Assembly (NCBI RefSeq): GCF_030409555.1
Contig: NZ_JAUFPU010000019.1
Coordinates: 344,941-408,940, forward strand
Direction: 5' to 3'
Source of the DNA: Chitinimonas viridis
GTDB lineage: Bacteria; Pseudomonadota; Gammaproteobacteria; Burkholderiales; Chitinimonadaceae
Length of the DNA: 64,000 nucleotides
The translations under genes were made by a program, and so were the position numbers. Shown one piece after another: positions 29,086 through 36,969 of the stretch; position 1 is the first letter of the stretch, and each line of letters begins with the position of its first letter. The notes beneath the pieces were generated by a model, which made no database searches, was not told the origin of the DNA, and saw nothing but the letters and a program-made list of their open reading frames with translations.

Positions 29086-31413
29086 CTAATGGCGCTTGGG
29101 CAGCGCAAAGAAAAAGCTCGCGCCCTGCCCTGGGCTGCTGCTGGCCCAGATGCGGCCACCGTGCAGCGCGATAATGCGGGCGCACAATGCCAACCCTATA
29201 CCGGTGCCGGGGAACTCACTGCTCTTGTGCAAGCGCTGGAACAGCACAAACAGCTTGTCGGCGTGCGAGGGATCAAAACCAGCGCCATTGTCGTAGACCT
29301 CGATCACCCATTCCTGGCTGCTGGCCTCGCTACGGTCACGAATACCGACCACCGGGTCGGTTTGCCGGGCGGAGTACTTCATCGCATTGTCGAGCAGGTT
29401 CTGCAGGACTTCACGCAGCAAGATGCGATCAGCCTCAAGCTCTGGCAAGGTGCCAACTTGCCAGCTGATCTTCGCCGCCGAGTCGGCATTCATCTCACCC
29501 AGCACCTCATCGACCAGGCCATTCAGTGCAAAACGGCTGACATTGAGTGCAGCACTACCCAGCCTGGCCACCGACCAGAGCCCCTGTATCATGTCGTTCA
29601 TGCGCTCAAGCGCCCGCTGCGAGCGTTCCAGCCACTGGCGGGACGGATCCTCATCCGGCATGGCCTCGCCAACCATTTCCAGATAGCTACTGGCCTGCCG
29701 CAATGGCGCCCGCAAGTCATGCGCAATGGCATGGCCAAAGCTCTCCAGCTCGCCCAGCGCCTCGCGTAGTGCGCGGGTGCGCAACTCAACCTTTTGCTCC
29801 AGTTCCACGTTCAGCCGGCCCAGTTGCTCCTGGGCATAATGCAGTGCATTGATATTGAGTATCACGCCGTCCAGCCAGACCAACTGGTCTTTCGCGTCAT
29901 AGCAGCCCTGCCCCTGCTCCATCACCCACATGATCTGGCCATCCTTGTGCTGCAGCCGATATTCAACCCGGTAGGGCAGCCTGTCTTCCAGCGCATGCTG
30001 TATCTGCCGCCACAGTAGTTCACGATCATCGACATGGACTACTGCATTGAAGCTGATGGCGCCCGTACCAATGAAGGCCGCTGCCGGATAACCGGTGAGC
30101 CCCTCCACCGCATCGCTGATGTAATGCATGGTCCAGTCAGTATCATTGGCGCAGCGGTACACGATGCCGGGCAGATTGCTGACCAGGGTCCGATAGCGGG
30201 ATTCCCTTTCCGCCAGGTCGTCATGCAGTTTCAGTATGTCGTTGAAATGCCTACGGCCACGGCGATGGGCCAGCCCCAGTATCACCGTGGCGATCACCAG
30301 CTCAATCAACAAGGTCGCCACTGCAATATTGCGCAGGGTAGTGAACGAGGCCTCAATCTGCCTGACGATAGGCCCCAATGGCAGGCTATTGACCAAAACC
30401 CAATCGGCGCCCTCAATGCGGGCGACAAACCACACCCGGTCCGTCTGGGTGACCCGGACAAACCCCTGCCTGGCAAGACCCTGCTGGCGCGCCTGCTGAA
30501 TCGCCGCAGCCCAGGCCGGGTCGCCAAGCTGGCCTAGCCGCAGCTGCCCCTTTGCCCGCAGTATTTCCTCGCCATATTGGTCCGATGCCACGATGCTGTC
30601 CTGGCCGCTCAAGAGGACAAAGCGGCTACCCTCCTGCTGTCGCAGTTGCTGTGTCTGTAGCAGCAGATTGGCCAGCGGCATGTCATGGCCCACCGATCCA
30701 TACCATGTGCCACGCCAATAAAGCGGCGCTACAACGCTGGTCATCCAGATACGGGGCACTGGGTCAAAAGCCAGGGCAGTCCAATAGGATTTACGCTGCG
30801 GATTCTGTGCCGGTTCAGTCGGCATGAACCACTCGGTGGCGCGGTAATCGAAATCTGCAGCCGGTTGTTCCAGCCAGCCCGGCTCGCCCGGCCAGAAGAT
30901 CACCTCACCACCATGTCTGGGCAGTATCCAGGTATTGACAAAGGCCTTGCCGACCGTAGCCTGTCCAAACAGGCTGGTGTAGTGCACGCTACGGACAAAG
31001 AACTCGCGGCTGGCTGCATCCGGCTGCAGGTATTTGGGCAGCACGGCAGCGGCATCGCGCTGGGGGTCCAAGCTGACCCGGCGAGAACGGTAGGAACCAT
31101 CCGGCAGCTTTTCAAACAGGCTATCGAATGCCCCGGCGGCATGCGGATCGGGGCGATCCAGCTGGCGCTCCAGCTCCCGCGCAAAGCGCTCTATCGAGCC
31201 GCGTGTATCCCCCAGATCGTGCGCCATGCTGGCAGCCACCCGCTGGGCGGTCTGCTCGTGCCGCTGCACTATCTGCTCAAGCCGCTCAGACAGCAAGGCC
31301 TGCTGCTCTCTCTGCCCCGTCACAAACAGGACGAGCAATACCGCCGCACCCAGCAAAGCCGGCACATAAAGCGGTAGCACCGGCCGGTAGCGCGGCCTGT
31401 CGTCAGTCGTCAT
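29086..31413 (-). CDS. Cache/PAS sensor histidine kinase
   Basis: The protein is 775 aa, with GAGG before ATG 31413. Helix 1 (about residues 12-28) and helix 2 (about 325-350) flank a ~300-residue periplasmic region of double-Cache type. A PAS domain follows (about 385-505, YRTLVSNLPGIVYRC). The kinase core has the phospho-acceptor His565 in AIAHDLRAPLRQ, the N-box LQNLLDNAMKYSARQ and the G-box GAGFD...GTGIGLALC. It resembles phytochrome-like or light/oxygen-type hybrid kinases in the kinase core, but has no receiver domain. No response regulator is adjacent, so its partner is unknown. Confidence 0.9.
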   Translation of the reverse strand: MTTDDRPRYRPVLPLYVPALLGAAVLLVLFVTGQREQQALLSERLEQIVQRHEQTAQRVAASMAHDLGDTRGSIERFARELERQLDRPDPHAAGAFDSLFEKLPDGSYRSRRVSLDPQRDAAAVLPKYLQPDAASREFFVRSVHYTSLFGQATVGKAFVNTWILPRHGGEVIFWPGEPGWLEQPAADFDYRATEWFMPTEPAQNPQRKSYWTALAFDPVPRIWMTSVVAPLYWRGTWYGSVGHDMPLANLLLQTQQLRQQEGSRFVLLSGQDSIVASDQYGEEILRAKGQLRLGQLGDPAWAAAIQQARQQGLARQGFVRVTQTDRVWFVARIEGADWVLVNSLPLGPIVRQIEASFTTLRNIAVATLLIELVIATVILGLAHRRGRRHFNDILKLHDDLAERESRYRTLVSNLPGIVYRCANDTDWTMHYISDAVEGLTGYPAAAFIGTGAISFNAVVHVDDRELLWRQIQHALEDRLPYRVEYRLQHKDGQIMWVMEQGQGCYDAKDQLVWLDGVILNINALHYAQEQLGRLNVELEQKVELRTRALREALGELESFGHAIAHDLRAPLRQASSYLEMVGEAMPDEDPSRQWLERSQRALERMNDMIQGLWSVARLGSAALNVSRFALNGLVDEVLGEMNADSAAKISWQVGTLPELEADRILLREVLQNLLDNAMKYSARQTDPVVGIRDRSEASSQEWVIEVYDNGAGFDPSHADKLFVLFQRLHKSSEFPGTGIGLALCARIIALHGGRIWASSSPGQGASFFFALPKRH

Positions 31414-31646
31414 GATCCTCTTTCGGATCCCTCGTTCTACTCACTATAGCCAGCCATAGTAAATAGCAGCCTCCAACCGCTCTGCGGCGCTCCGATATGA
31501 CGGAAGCCCACAGGTTCAAGGCAAACAAGGCCCGATCGACAACTACCCAAGCGTATGCATGAAATGCAAAAAATTTATAAGTTCGTTGAACTGCCGTGAA
31601 ATTGAATATGGCCGCTACGCAGCCATACAATGGCTGATAAGTCAGG

Positions 31647-34600
31647 CTAAGCAACAGCTGAAATCATGTCATGCCACTCAGTTCTGCCCTCCCACTCCGC
31701 ACACCAAGCGACAAACCTCTCGGCAGGCATTGGCTTGGCTATTCCATAGCCCTGTGCTACCCGACAGCCCATTTTCTTCAGTATGGTCGCATGTTCCAGC
31801 GTTTCCACCCCCTCTGCCACCACATCTCTGTCAAATACTCCCGCCAATTGAATAACCCCTTCAACTATCCCGAGATCATCACCATCCTCAAGCATGCCCC
31901 GGACGAAGCTTTGATCAATTTTCAATGAGTCGAGTGGCAATTTACGCAAATAGGTCAAAGAAGAATAACCCGTACCAAAATCATCCAGCGCGAACTTTAC
32001 ACCCAGCTGCTTGCAACGCTCCAAAACCTCTACCGCCTGCCTCAGGTCACCTATCGCAGCGGTTTCCAGTATCTCCAGTTCAAACTGGCTTGCCGGCAGA
32101 TCAGGGTATCGATCCAACGCACTTTGGAGTTGATCAAAGAAACACGGCATCATCAGGTAATCAGCACTGACATTGGCACTCACTGCCAACTTCAAACCAT
32201 CATCCGCCCAAGTAGCAGCTTGTAATAGTGCGGTAGAAATAACCCACTCACCCAACAGCGGCTCAAGCTCGCTGCCTTCCACGTAGGGCAAGAATTCGGC
32301 GGGCGACAATAATCCTCGCTCTGGATGTTGCCATCGTATCAGTGCTTCTGCACCGACTATCCTGCCCGTATTCAGCTCTACTTTAGGTTGGTAATACAGT
32401 ATGAACTCCTGTCTTATCAAGGCCTCACCCAGTAACATGATAAAATGCCGATGGAATTTCGCAGCCTTATCCCTATCCTGATCAAATAATTGATAGCGAT
32501 TCTTCCCTGCCTCTTTGGCGAGATACATAGCCTGATCCGCGTGGCGCAATAGAGTATCGGTATCCACATTGTCTTCGGGGTACAAGCTCACGCCAATACT
32601 TGCGGTGGGTGTGATAATGAAATCCTCGATTTTCACCGGTGTGCTGGTCGCCTTTAGCACACGCTCCAGAATTGCATTACACTCTTCATTTGAATTCAAC
32701 TCGGACAACACCAGCACAAACTCATCACCGCCCAATCTCGCCAGAGTATCATCAGCTCGCAACACCGCTTTCAGATTATTTGCAACCCCAATAAGTAGCT
32801 CATCGCCCACTGCGTGCCCAAATTGATCATTTACAGATTGGAAACCATCCAAGTCAATAAAACAAATGGCACTCGCCTTATCGGTTCGTGCAGACCGCGC
32901 AACCGATTGCTTAAGCCTGTCTGAAAGCAACCTTCTGTTAGGCAGCCCAGTCAACGCATCAAAGTGTGCCACTCTATCCAGATCTGCAGCATGCTGCTTT
33001 TCCTGGCTGATATCCGAGAACACCCCCACAAAATACTGGATATGACCTGAAGTATCCTTCACCGCTGAGATGGAAAGCAACTCGGCATACACCTCGCCAC
33101 TCTTACGCCTATTCCAAATCTCACCTCGCCAAAAGCTCTGGCTCAAAACTGCATTCCACATGTCTTTATAAAAAGCCGCACCATGCTGACCTGATGACAG
33201 GATTGTTGGTGACTTCCCCAGCACTTCAGACTCCGTATACCCCGTAATACGCTGAAAAGATGGATTAACCTTGATAATTCTACCTTCCGGGTTCACGACC
33301 ATAATGCCTTCATGGGTGCTATCAAATACTGCTGCAGCCTCGCGCAATGCCTGCTCATGCCGCCTGCGCTCTGTGACATCAGCGACAGTGCCTACTACGC
33401 GTAACGCCCTGCCCGTTTGCTCATCACGTAATGTTGCGCGTCCCCAAGAGCGTATCCAGCGGGGAGCACTATCATGCCCTGCCAGCCTGAAATCAAATTC
33501 GATCGAAGGCGTTTCTCCTGATACGTGCGCCTCTATGGCTTCCAATACGGCATCTAAGTCCGCCGGACTCACAAGTTGACGGAAAAATGCAAAATCACCT
33601 GCATCATCCTTAGGATCCCGATCAACAACCTCATAATAACGCGCCGAGCGGAATACCTTTCCGGTACTTAAATTCCAGTCCCAAAATCCATCAGAGGTGG
33701 CGTCAACAATTAATTGAAGTCGCTCTTCGCTGGTTTGTATTTTCAAAGCCGCAAGCGTTCTCTCTGTAATGTCTTGCACAGTCCCCCACAGCCTCACCAC
33801 CCTATCACCTTGGCCCAGAACAGCCTCACCACTCGCAATAATCCAACGATGCTCGCCATCGGGTCTAATGATTTCAGCATCACAGGCATAAGCAATGCCC
33901 TGCGACACAGCCTTATTTACCGCACTCTCCAGTCGGCACCAGCTTTCCGGTGTAAAATACTCTTTGATCTCTGGGTAAGTAGCTGGCGGCAGTGTGACAT
34001 CCCTTCCATAAATGCGGAACACTTCTTCCGACCAGTAATGGCTGTTCGCAACCAGATCCCATTCCCAATTACCAACGCCCGCCAAGCGCTGTGCTTGTTT
34101 CAACGCAGCCTCACTTGCACGTAACGCCATTTCCGCCCGCCGGTGGGCCGTCACATCTCGTGATATTCCAAACAAACCAGCAACTTGGCCTGCACCATCA
34201 AATATAGGCCCCTTGATAACATCGAAAATCAGACAACGTCCATCCTGAGTCGTTAGTTGCTCCTCCTGATTAACGACGGCGCCGCCCATCATGATGACCT
34301 GATCCTGTCGCATGAGGTCCACGGCTGTCTTTTCGTCAAATATTTCCGTATCATCACGACCAAGAATTTCACTTATTGGCTTATCAACCATTCCTGCAGC
34401 CGCCCGATTCACCAGCAGATAGCGACCTTGTTTTTCTTTAATAAAAATAGCATCTGAAGCCCCGGAAATCACTGCGTTTAGTAACCTTTTATTGCGCTCC
34501 ATTTTACGCAAAGAATGATGAAATAAGGTGCTCAACAGGCTGACTGCCACGCCGTTTACAACCAGCATAAACCACTGCATTCTACTTAATGGATCAGCCT

Positions 34601-35129
34601 GCGACTGATGCAAATAGGGTTGCGCAAGAAAATCCGCACCAAGTACCAGAATCAGGGTTGATGTCAAACCAGGCCCCGCACCGCCCAGTAACGCACTTAT
34701 CACAATCGGTAGCATGAAAAATATCAACAGTGGGCGCGTACTAAAATCGGCGTTGATATTCAATCGCACCAGCAACATCGCCACACTCATAGCAACGGCG
34801 AGTAGGTAATACCATGTGCGTCTGTGTAAGGGCGTCAACGCGCCACGAGCCATCGAATCCGCAAACATTTCCTGAGTTCGACCAGCCTGTGACAAAGGCG
34901 GGACAGCCCGTAATGCATAAACCAGCCCGGCGGCAGAAATCAGAATGAAAAATACCCCCTTTGTCGTAGACAAAGACAGTAGGTTTTCTTGATCGACCAT
35001 GGCGATGAGAACACTGTCCGACAGGAATATCCATGTAATACTGAACAACAGGTAGCCAACTACAACAAGACCGATGAACCGTGACCTATCACTCGTTGCG
35101 CTGTTATACCAATTGGCAAGCAGTGACAT
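31647..35129 (-). CDS. Large membrane PAS-GGDEF-EAL c-di-GMP protein, AT-richer than its neighbours
   Basis: The protein is 1,160 aa, with GGAGG before ATG 35129. The first 210 residues hold about six membrane helices, the second group resembling the KdpD-type four-helix sensor (LLIFFMLPIVISALLGG). Four PAS domains follow (about 215-715). The GGDEF domain has the metal Asp (IDLDGFQSVND), an RADD inhibitory site and LARLGGDEF near residue 800. The EAL domain has GAEALIRWQHPERG near 928 and DDFGTGYSSL. Both enzymatic sites look intact. Codon use is clearly AT-richer (frequent AAT, ATA, TTA) than in adjacent genes, which may reflect later acquisition. Confidence 0.92.
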   Translation of the reverse strand: MSLLANWYNSATSDRSRFIGLVVVGYLLFSITWIFLSDSVLIAMVDQENLLSLSTTKGVFFILISAAGLVYALRAVPPLSQAGRTQEMFADSMARGALTPLHRRTWYYLLAVAMSVAMLLVRLNINADFSTRPLLIFFMLPIVISALLGGAGPGLTSTLILVLGADFLAQPYLHQSQADPLSRMQWFMLVVNGVAVSLLSTLFHHSLRKMERNKRLLNAVISGASDAIFIKEKQGRYLLVNRAAAGMVDKPISEILGRDDTEIFDEKTAVDLMRQDQVIMMGGAVVNQEEQLTTQDGRCLIFDVIKGPIFDGAGQVAGLFGISRDVTAHRRAEMALRASEAALKQAQRLAGVGNWEWDLVANSHYWSEEVFRIYGRDVTLPPATYPEIKEYFTPESWCRLESAVNKAVSQGIAYACDAEIIRPDGEHRWIIASGEAVLGQGDRVVRLWGTVQDITERTLAALKIQTSEERLQLIVDATSDGFWDWNLSTGKVFRSARYYEVVDRDPKDDAGDFAFFRQLVSPADLDAVLEAIEAHVSGETPSIEFDFRLAGHDSAPRWIRSWGRATLRDEQTGRALRVVGTVADVTERRRHEQALREAAAVFDSTHEGIMVVNPEGRIIKVNPSFQRITGYTESEVLGKSPTILSSGQHGAAFYKDMWNAVLSQSFWRGEIWNRRKSGEVYAELLSISAVKDTSGHIQYFVGVFSDISQEKQHAADLDRVAHFDALTGLPNRRLLSDRLKQSVARSARTDKASAICFIDLDGFQSVNDQFGHAVGDELLIGVANNLKAVLRADDTLARLGGDEFVLVLSELNSNEECNAILERVLKATSTPVKIEDFIITPTASIGVSLYPEDNVDTDTLLRHADQAMYLAKEAGKNRYQLFDQDRDKAAKFHRHFIMLLGEALIRQEFILYYQPKVELNTGRIVGAEALIRWQHPERGLLSPAEFLPYVEGSELEPLLGEWVISTALLQAATWADDGLKLAVSANVSADYLMMPCFFDQLQSALDRYPDLPASQFELEILETAAIGDLRQAVEVLERCKQLGVKFALDDFGTGYSSLTYLRKLPLDSLKIDQSFVRGMLEDGDDLGIVEGVIQLAGVFDRDVVAEGVETLEHATILKKMGCRVAQGYGIAKPMPAERFVAWCAEWEGRTEWHDMISAVA

Positions 35130-35357
35130 GGTGCCCCTCCCAAGTTAGGTCGCAACTTCTGGCCTCCAATTTTTTTCGCTCCCTATTTTCCAGATATGTC
35201 AGGTACTAGATCAGCGGGTCGTTCATACACCACTGTAGTTTCTGTTGTCGTAGCATCTGATTTCCTACTGCAAGAAGCCAGTCGTATAGGTAACCAACGG
35301 GGCTTGGGCGCAGGGCGCGATGCTGCAGAAGATGGCACACTTTTAGCAGGCAACACT

Positions 35358-35621
35358 TCACCATAGCCTTCTCACGCGGGATTGGCATCCTCTAAACGGG
35401 GGAAGCTGGCCGTCTTTGATGACAGAAACGCTGCCAGTTACATCAAAGGTAAAAAAAGGCGGGACATCGTCCCGCCCCTGCTTGAGCGCTTGCCGCAATG
35501 CCTGGCGGCTATCTCGGCGCCGGGTCTTCTCGGCCTTGTCATGCACACCCCCGCCACCGCGCTGGCTGGCGGCCAGCGCAATGGGGTTACGGGGCTTGGG
35601 TACTTTCAGTTTGATCTTCAT
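35358..35621 (-). CDS. 87-aa basic protein coupled to the upstream unknown gene
   Basis: ATG 35621 overlaps the stop of the preceding gene by 4 bp (ATGA), the main evidence that it is real. The N-terminal half is very basic and conserved-looking: MKIKLKVPKPRNPIALAA, then a Gly/His turn and RRRDSRQALRQALKQ. The C-terminal half is less structured. The MKxKLKxPKPRNP start recalls small proteins I have seen next to similar hypothetical genes in other proteobacteria, but I cannot name a family or function. Nucleic-acid binding is possible from the charge alone. Confidence 0.6.
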   Translation of the reverse strand: MKIKLKVPKPRNPIALAASQRGGGGVHDKAEKTRRRDSRQALRQALKQGRDDVPPFFTFDVTGSVSVIKDGQLPPFRGCQSRVRRLW

Positions 35622-36514
35622 GCTGTCATCGTCTCCAGATTCAATTGATACAACCTTGCATCACAGGCCCGCTGCGCCTGCTTCTTGCTTAAAAAACGCG
35701 GCACCTCGCTCCCTGCCGCAAAACAGAACTGCCTGGGCAGGTCGGTGTAGATCGAGCGTGGGGGCTGACGCAGGACTATGCCCTTCAACGACAGGCACGA
35801 TGCCGGGCTGTGATAGAACATGCGTCGCAGCCCCAACTCCTCCCGTACAAACCAGATGGTTGCCGCCAGCATGGCCTCTGCCCACAGCTTGCGATAACGT
35901 CCAAGCGCAAACTCGGCGTAGGCACGTATGTTTTCTTCACTTGCGTCCGCACCCCACACCAGCCTGGGGTTCAATGCCGCAGCAGCGACATTGCGCAGCC
36001 AATCGGTCTGAACCTCTTCTATCAGTACCTCTCCAGATGTCATATCCACGTCCAGGCGGGACCACGCCAGTGTATTGCGGCCCACCCTGTTGATGGGATG
36101 GCAGCGGGTGCCAAATGGCAGGCAGTGCTCCTTGGGCCTAACCAGGCGCTGGTAGATTGCATCGTGGCCACGGTCAAAATTGAGCTGCAAAACCAGATTC
36201 GCGCCGCCACGGGTGGTCTGTGCGCCATCCCATAGCCCCAGGCTCAGGGTAAAGGCCAATGCTGCCGGGTCGCCGTCCGCAGCCAATACATCTGCTGCAC
36301 ATAGCCGCTTGCTACCAGCCTGCGCCAGCCACTGCCTGATCCTGGGCTTCTGCAAAAGGCCCGCGTAGGCACTCCGCTTGATCGCCGCAATGCTTACTCC
36401 TGAGCCGACTAAGTGTTTGAGCAACAGCCAGGCATAACGGTCTGGGTAATAATTGAAAATCGTCCTGCCCTCAGGCAGGCAGCCGATGATCTCCTCGGCA
36501 TATTGTCTGTTCAT
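35618..36514 (-). CDS. Conserved hypothetical protein of unknown fold (298 aa)
   Basis: I chose ATG 36514, preceded by AGAGGGAAG; an in-frame ATG at 36550 adds 12 Arg/Lys-rich residues. The protein opens MNRQYAEEIIGCLPEGRTIFNYYPDRYAWLLLK in its first 33 residues. Later come LNFDRGHDAIYQRLV (near 130), VLIEEVQTDWLRNV (near 180) and a C-terminal helix-rich part with YHSPASCLSLKG. There is no signal peptide or membrane helix. Invariant-looking HD and EVQTDW segments hint at an enzyme, but no family is recognised. It overlaps the 87-aa gene and lies behind the leader/terminator region at 36712-36902. Confidence 0.75.
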   Translation of the reverse strand: MNRQYAEEIIGCLPEGRTIFNYYPDRYAWLLLKHLVGSGVSIAAIKRSAYAGLLQKPRIRQWLAQAGSKRLCAADVLAADGDPAALAFTLSLGLWDGAQTTRGGANLVLQLNFDRGHDAIYQRLVRPKEHCLPFGTRCHPINRVGRNTLAWSRLDVDMTSGEVLIEEVQTDWLRNVAAAALNPRLVWGADASEENIRAYAEFALGRYRKLWAEAMLAATIWFVREELGLRRMFYHSPASCLSLKGIVLRQPPRSIYTDLPRQFCFAAGSEVPRFLSKKQAQRACDARLYQLNLETMTA

Positions 36515-36711
36515 AGACAGCTTCCCTCTGCCGCCTTTCTGGCGGCGCAATCTTGTATGGATGTGCGTGTTGGGGTTGGGCTGTCACTTGCATGGCGTAC
36601 TCCTGGTCTAGCGGAAATCTTGTGGGGGATGGCGCACAAAGGCCGAGCACAGCCAGCCGATCGCAACAGCGATGGCATCTGGCAAGTGCAGCAGCACGCA
36701 ATAGGCGCATG

Positions 36712-36735
36712 AAAAAACCCCGGACATGGCCGGGG
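36712..36735 (-). terminator. Intrinsic terminator after the leader ORF
   Basis: Read on the minus strand, CCCCGG-CCATGT-CCGGGG is followed directly by six T residues (plus-strand A6 at 36712-36717). The stem is 6 bp of pure G/C with a 6-nt loop. It lies 55 nt after the leader ORF stop and about 200 nt before the next gene. Confidence 0.75.
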
Positions 36736-36749
36736 CTTTGCGGGCGACC

Positions 36750-36775
36750 GGCGTGAAGGCTGTACCCTTCACGCC
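36750..36775 (-). promoter_or_regulatory. Perfect 10-bp hairpin between leader ORF and terminator
   Basis: GGCGTGAAGG pairs with CCTTCACGCC around a 6-nt loop. It begins 14 nt after the leader ORF stop and ends 14 nt before the terminator stem. It has no U-tract itself, so it may act as a pause, an anti-terminator partner or an RNA-stability element. Confidence 0.55.
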
Positions 36776-36789
36776 AATGGCGGTATGGG

Positions 36790-36825
36790 TCAGCGGATTA
36801 AGCGGAGATACATGGCAACAGACAT
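36790..36825 (-). CDS. 11-codon leader-peptide candidate (MSVAMYLRLIR)
   Basis: ATG 36825 has an excellent Shine-Dalgarno (AAAGGAG, 8 nt upstream) and the frame closes at TGA 36790-36792. The peptide reads MSVAMYLRLIR. It is followed by a perfect hairpin and an intrinsic terminator, and preceded by a plausible promoter. Together these form a compact transcription unit. It could be a leader peptide that controls read-through into the cassette at 36514, or a free-standing small peptide or sRNA. Neither a run of one amino-acid codon nor a known arrest motif is visible. Confidence 0.5.
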   Translation of the reverse strand: MSVAMYLRLIR

Positions 36826-36874
36826 CGGTGTTTCTCCTTTCCTGACTGAGAGTGGGTTGAACAAGTCCTGCCTT

Positions 36875-36902
36875 TTTAAACCAGGCGGGCCTGCGAGGTC
36901 AA
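36875..36902 (-). promoter_or_regulatory. Candidate sigma-70 promoter for the leader unit
   Basis: On the minus strand, TTGACC (36902-36897) and TTTAAA (36880-36875) are separated by 16 bp. This places a start about 40 nt before the leader ORF. The -35 matches 5 of 6 consensus positions and the -10 matches 4 of 6. Confidence 0.45.
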
Positions 36903-36928
36903 GTGCAGGCTGACAGGCCAGGGACACG

Positions 36929-36962
36929 CTGATTGATTCCCCGGAGCCGCGGAATCAATCAG
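36929..36962. terminator. Strong hairpin just after the beta-propeller gene
   Basis: CTGATTGATTCC pairs perfectly with GGAATCAATCAG (12 bp, 10-nt loop). It starts 7 nt after the stop of the minus-strand gene at 36970. There is no T-tract, so it may end transcription only weakly or stabilise the 3' end. Confidence 0.5.
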
Positions 36963-36969
36963 CCTGTCC

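Larger units (their letters stand above)
36515..36969. other. 455-bp regulatory intergenic region
   Basis: This region separates the beta-propeller gene from the unknown two-gene cassette. On the minus strand it contains, in order, a hairpin, a candidate promoter, an 11-codon ORF, a hairpin, an intrinsic terminator and about 200 nt of leader before ATG 36514. Each is listed separately. A further 40-codon frame starting at ATG 36593 with AGGAG upstream overlaps the next gene and is doubtful. Confidence 0.6.

Noticed and set aside
31403..31654. 83-codon minus-strand frame between the histidine kinase and the 1,160-aa gene
   Set aside because: It overlaps both neighbours, has no ribosome-binding site and no coherent hydrophobic or conserved pattern.
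35206..35388. 60-codon minus-strand frame after the 87-aa gene
   Set aside because: It overlaps the end of the 87-aa gene, lacks a ribosome-binding site and has no recognisable pattern.
36471..36710. 79-codon minus-strand frame directly after the leader terminator
   Set aside because: It overlaps the start of the 298-aa gene out of frame and starts in the terminator T-tract. Only its inner ATG 36593 has a ribosome-binding site, which is not enough.
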